36,381 nt of DNA from Planctomycetota bacterium. GTDB taxonomy: Bacteria; Planctomycetota; Planctomycetia; Planctomycetales; Planctomycetaceae. The translations under genes were made by a program, and so were the position numbers. Every line of letters begins with the position of its first letter. Within the stretch, counting starts at the first letter, position 1. Below the pieces are notes generated by a model, which worked only from the letters and a program-made list of their open reading frames with translations, was not told the DNA's origin and did no database searches. Shown here in pieces: positions 34,526-36,381 of this stretch. Location of the stretch: positions 1 through 36,381 of the forward strand of contig JAQCEJ010000052.1 in the NCBI GenBank assembly GCA_027618475.1, read 5' to 3'.

Positions 34526-35410
34526 CTATTGCGCTTCGTTGTCTGTTTCTTCTTCCGTACCTTCGGTGGAATCGGTTTCTTCGCTCGCAGCCTCTTCCGG
34601 CTGATCGGCAGGGCTTGCCGATGTCTGTTCGACGGAACCGTCTTCAGCGCGATAAAGCCAGACGGCGTCATCTTCGGTTCGAATTTCTTTTTCGAAAGTT
34701 TCGACTTCGTCTCCCGGCCGCCAGTAGCGTTGCCGTACCGTTTTCCGTAACGTCAATTCATTACCGTCGGGGCCTGCCGCAGCGATGTGCGCGTTTGAGA
34801 AACCAGTCATATAAATTGTAAATCGATCGGCCTCGGGATCGACGTTTCTCCAGATGGCGACGCCGTAGATCATATTTTCGGGGCGTTTTCCGTTCGAAGC
34901 CGCTTCGGGGACCGGCTGAATCTGTTCGATGCTGTTGAGTAATTTCTGACGTTCCCGCTTGATAATCGCGGTTTGTGCCTCGGGTATGATTTCATCGACA
35001 TAGACGTCCTGACGGTCGTTGTCGCTGGTGACCAACGTGAACTCGGGCATAAACATGCTCTTCCCCAGAGGAGGATCGAGATCATTGACCGGGATATCAT
35101 CCCGTTGTTTCTGGTCGAGACCCGGATTCCACGTGCGATAAACCAGATAGGTGATTCTTGTCGGTTCCATTTTTCCGGTTACAGGATCGGTGACGTTCAC
35201 GGTTATCATCCGTAACGTTTTGAATTCGATATTCAATGTCCACAAATCCGGTTGACGGGCCAGTTCTTCACCGGTGGCCATCGCGGCAATACGATATTGA
35301 AAGCCGCGGTTGAGCTGTTCCTGTGCCGTTACCGTTGAGGTGGAGGACAACAGCAGTGCCAGCAGCACGGGGACATGGTTCCAATTGCTGTTTTTCGAAA
35401 CGAGAGTCAT
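34526..35410 (-). CDS. Exported protein of unknown function with acidic tail
   Basis: 294 residues from the ATG ending at 35410. This start gives a clean signal peptide (NHVPVLLALLLSSTSTVTAQ) ending near residue 30; the frame stays open for another 264 bases upstream, but that part lacks coding character. The body (about 30-255) contains beta-like segments: FKTLRMITVNVTDPVTGKMEPTRITYLVYRTWNPG, FMPEFTLVTSDNDRQDVYVDEIIPEAQTAIIKRE and WRNVDPEADRFTIYMTGFSNAH. The last 35 residues are Glu/Thr/Ser-rich (EEAASEETDSTEGTEEETDN). Not recognised; it may be an envelope protein of planctomycetes. It runs opposite to no gene. Single-gene unit. Confidence 0.75.
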   Translation of the reverse strand: MTLVSKNSNWNHVPVLLALLLSSTSTVTAQEQLNRGFQYRIAAMATGEELARQPDLWTLNIEFKTLRMITVNVTDPVTGKMEPTRITYLVYRTWNPGLDQKQRDDIPVNDLDPPLGKSMFMPEFTLVTSDNDRQDVYVDEIIPEAQTAIIKRERQKLLNSIEQIQPVPEAASNGKRPENMIYGVAIWRNVDPEADRFTIYMTGFSNAHIAAAGPDGNELTLRKTVRQRYWRPGDEVETFEKEIRTEDDAVWLYRAEDGSVEQTSASPADQPEEAASEETDSTEGTEEETDNEAQ

Positions 35411-36131
35411 AACACGACTTTCTGTTGCAGTCTTTGTACCGGCGAGCTGAAAGGAAGGTGCGAACCGTTTAGCATCCCGTAAAATAATGAGTGCCTCAGC
35501 CGGCTTGTCCGGCAGTGCAATTGTCACATATCGAAATAACACAAGATGACTACAAGCAGTTTCATAACCCTCTGGACGGCGGATAATTTCGGACAATTTG
35601 GATGATAATTCTGTCGCCAACCGGGTTATGAAACCAGTTCTAGCCACCCCCCGTGGCACGCAAAGCTTGATCATCGGTCACTGACAACGAACGGCCACGA
35701 GTGGAGTAGATGATGAACGACGGTCGCCTGGTGGGAGACGGACCGTGAGCCTTCACCTATCCACTATATCATCGGCGAAAAATGAGGGTCAAGATGCTGC
35801 TTGATTTCTCGGGAAAGTCTGCGAAAGAAACATGCCCTCTACAAAAGGCCCGAAAACGCCGGTTGAGAAAACCCTTCGGCTCTCGCCTCGTTCGCCAGTT
35901 GTGACGATTTGGCAAGAGAATTAGGCCGATTTCACCGAAATACGTAACGGTCGCCTGGAGGAGACCGAAGTAGTCGCAAGAAGCCCGTCCTGGACCGTTA
36001 TGTAAATTCTGTCGATCGGCGCGATTATTCGGGATTTTGAGGAGCGGATAAGTTCGTGTGACGTTGTCGATGCAATGATCGAGTCGTCGTTCCGGGCACT
36101 CTTCATGCCCAAGATTCAACAGGCAGCAAGC
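35411..36131. other. 720-base gap with inverted and direct repeats
   Basis: Contains a perfect 12-base inverted repeat (35559-35570 and 35623-35634) and an imperfect 20-base direct repeat (35720-35739 and 35947-35966). Open frames at 35769-36119 on the minus strand are unlike genuine proteins. The promoter for the 294-residue exported protein should be in 35411-35660. Confidence 0.5.
35559..35634. repeat. Perfect 12-base inverted repeat
   Basis: GTTTCATAACCC at 35559-35570 is the exact reverse complement of GGGTTATGAAAC at 35623-35634, with 52 bases between. It lies about 150-225 bases upstream of the exported unknown protein. It could be an RNA hairpin, regulator site or mobile-element remnant. 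Confidence 0.6.
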
Positions 36132-36344
36132 TCAATAAAAATCACGTTGCGTCAGCAATTTTTCGATCGCGTCGGCTCGTGCACCGGCTTCGAGAACACT
36201 GCGGCGGATTTCCAGCGGGTCGACCGTCGACAAGGGATACGTATCGATGAGCACAAACATCGGCCTCCCTTCGATCTCGTGTATGGCGAGTCCGCCATGC
36301 AGAATCTCAGAGTTGAGTTTCAATGCCTGTTCGTAAACCGACAT
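36132..36344 (-). CDS. Small unknown protein
   Basis: 70 residues: MSVYEQALKLNSEILHGG, then LAIHEIEGRPMFVLIDTYPLS, then DPLEIRRSVLEAGARADAIEKLL. It reads as a compact alpha-beta mini-domain, and the codon use is like the neighbouring genes. No family recognised. A GGGA sits close before the ATG. Stop is TGA at 36132. It is cytosolic and probably in a unit with genes beyond the window edge. Confidence 0.6.
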   Translation of the reverse strand: MSVYEQALKLNSEILHGGLAIHEIEGRPMFVLIDTYPLSTVDPLEIRRSVLEAGARADAIEKLLTQRDFY

Positions 36345-36381
36345 TTCCCATATGGGTTGAGCCGGGAGACACTCCAGGCTC

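Noticed and set aside
35411-35674. In-frame 5' extension of the exported unknown protein
   Set aside because: It would bury the signal peptide internally and spans the perfect inverted repeat, so the ATG ending at 35410 was preferred.
35769-36119. 116-codon minus-strand frame
   Set aside because: No domain pattern, composition unlike neighbouring genes, and it contains one arm of the direct repeat.

Overview
The window looks like a chromosomal segment from a planctomycete (Planctomycetota, probably order Planctomycetales). The case rests on several lineage-typical families together: a DUF1501 protein with a twin-arginine leader, a secreted Gfo/Idh/MocA oxidoreductase with a TAT leader, a Minf_1886-type small protein (a family named from Verrucomicrobia/Planctomycetes), HEAT-repeat exported proteins, a HEAT-sialidase fusion, and a large exported TlpA-like thioredoxin protein. 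Base composition is moderate GC, apart from an AT-rich leader near 2430-2650. I see no rRNA, tRNA, CRISPR array, transposase, integrase or phage gene, so this is mainly a housekeeping region with several long non-coding gaps.

Layout. 63-1340 (-) is a secreted TIM-barrel glycosidase-like protein. 1341-2779 is a 1.4 kb gap with short repeats and a candidate sigma-54 promoter, leading into an exported S41/CtpA-type protease (2780-4477, +). A minus-strand block follows: flavin reductase-like protein, an unknown acidic protein, a UxaA-family sugar-acid dehydratase and SmpB (4634-8419). From 8911 to 14216 a plus-strand run carries a LipB-like protein, LipA, a small lipoyl-domain protein, DNA polymerase III delta-prime, RicT/PSP1, a Minf_1886 protein and a membrane-anchored unknown. 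Next come a HEAT-sialidase fusion and a quinol-monooxygenase-like protein (-), the TlpA-like protein (+), then a minus block (Gfo/Idh, DUF1501, a secreted unknown, a VOC protein, diaminopimelate decarboxylase). After a repeat-bearing gap there are a large HEAT protein, a sigma-54 activator, and the heme/cytochrome pair ccsA-hemA (+). The end holds a dihydroorotate dehydrogenase-like enzyme, an exported alpha/beta hydrolase, an exported unknown and a small unknown protein (-).

The most unusual locus is lipB-like/lipA/lipoyl-domain. The LipB-like protein keeps the RGG and H-x-PGQ signature, but the positions of the catalytic lysine and cysteine and of a conserved histidine read Gln, Ser and Arg in an ungapped alignment. 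The next small gene but one is a free-standing lipoyl fold whose lipoylation lysine is glycine. LipA between them has all its cluster cysteines. That is a normal radical-SAM lipoyl synthase flanked by a transferase-like and a carrier-like protein that both lack their defining residues. Other unusual points are an exported HEAT protein with a receiver-like domain lacking the phospho-acceptor Asp, a sigma-54 activator with GAFTNA instead of GAFTGA, and EF-hand-like repeats in the TlpA protein. Family assignments come from motif recognition by eye. No database search or structure prediction was run.
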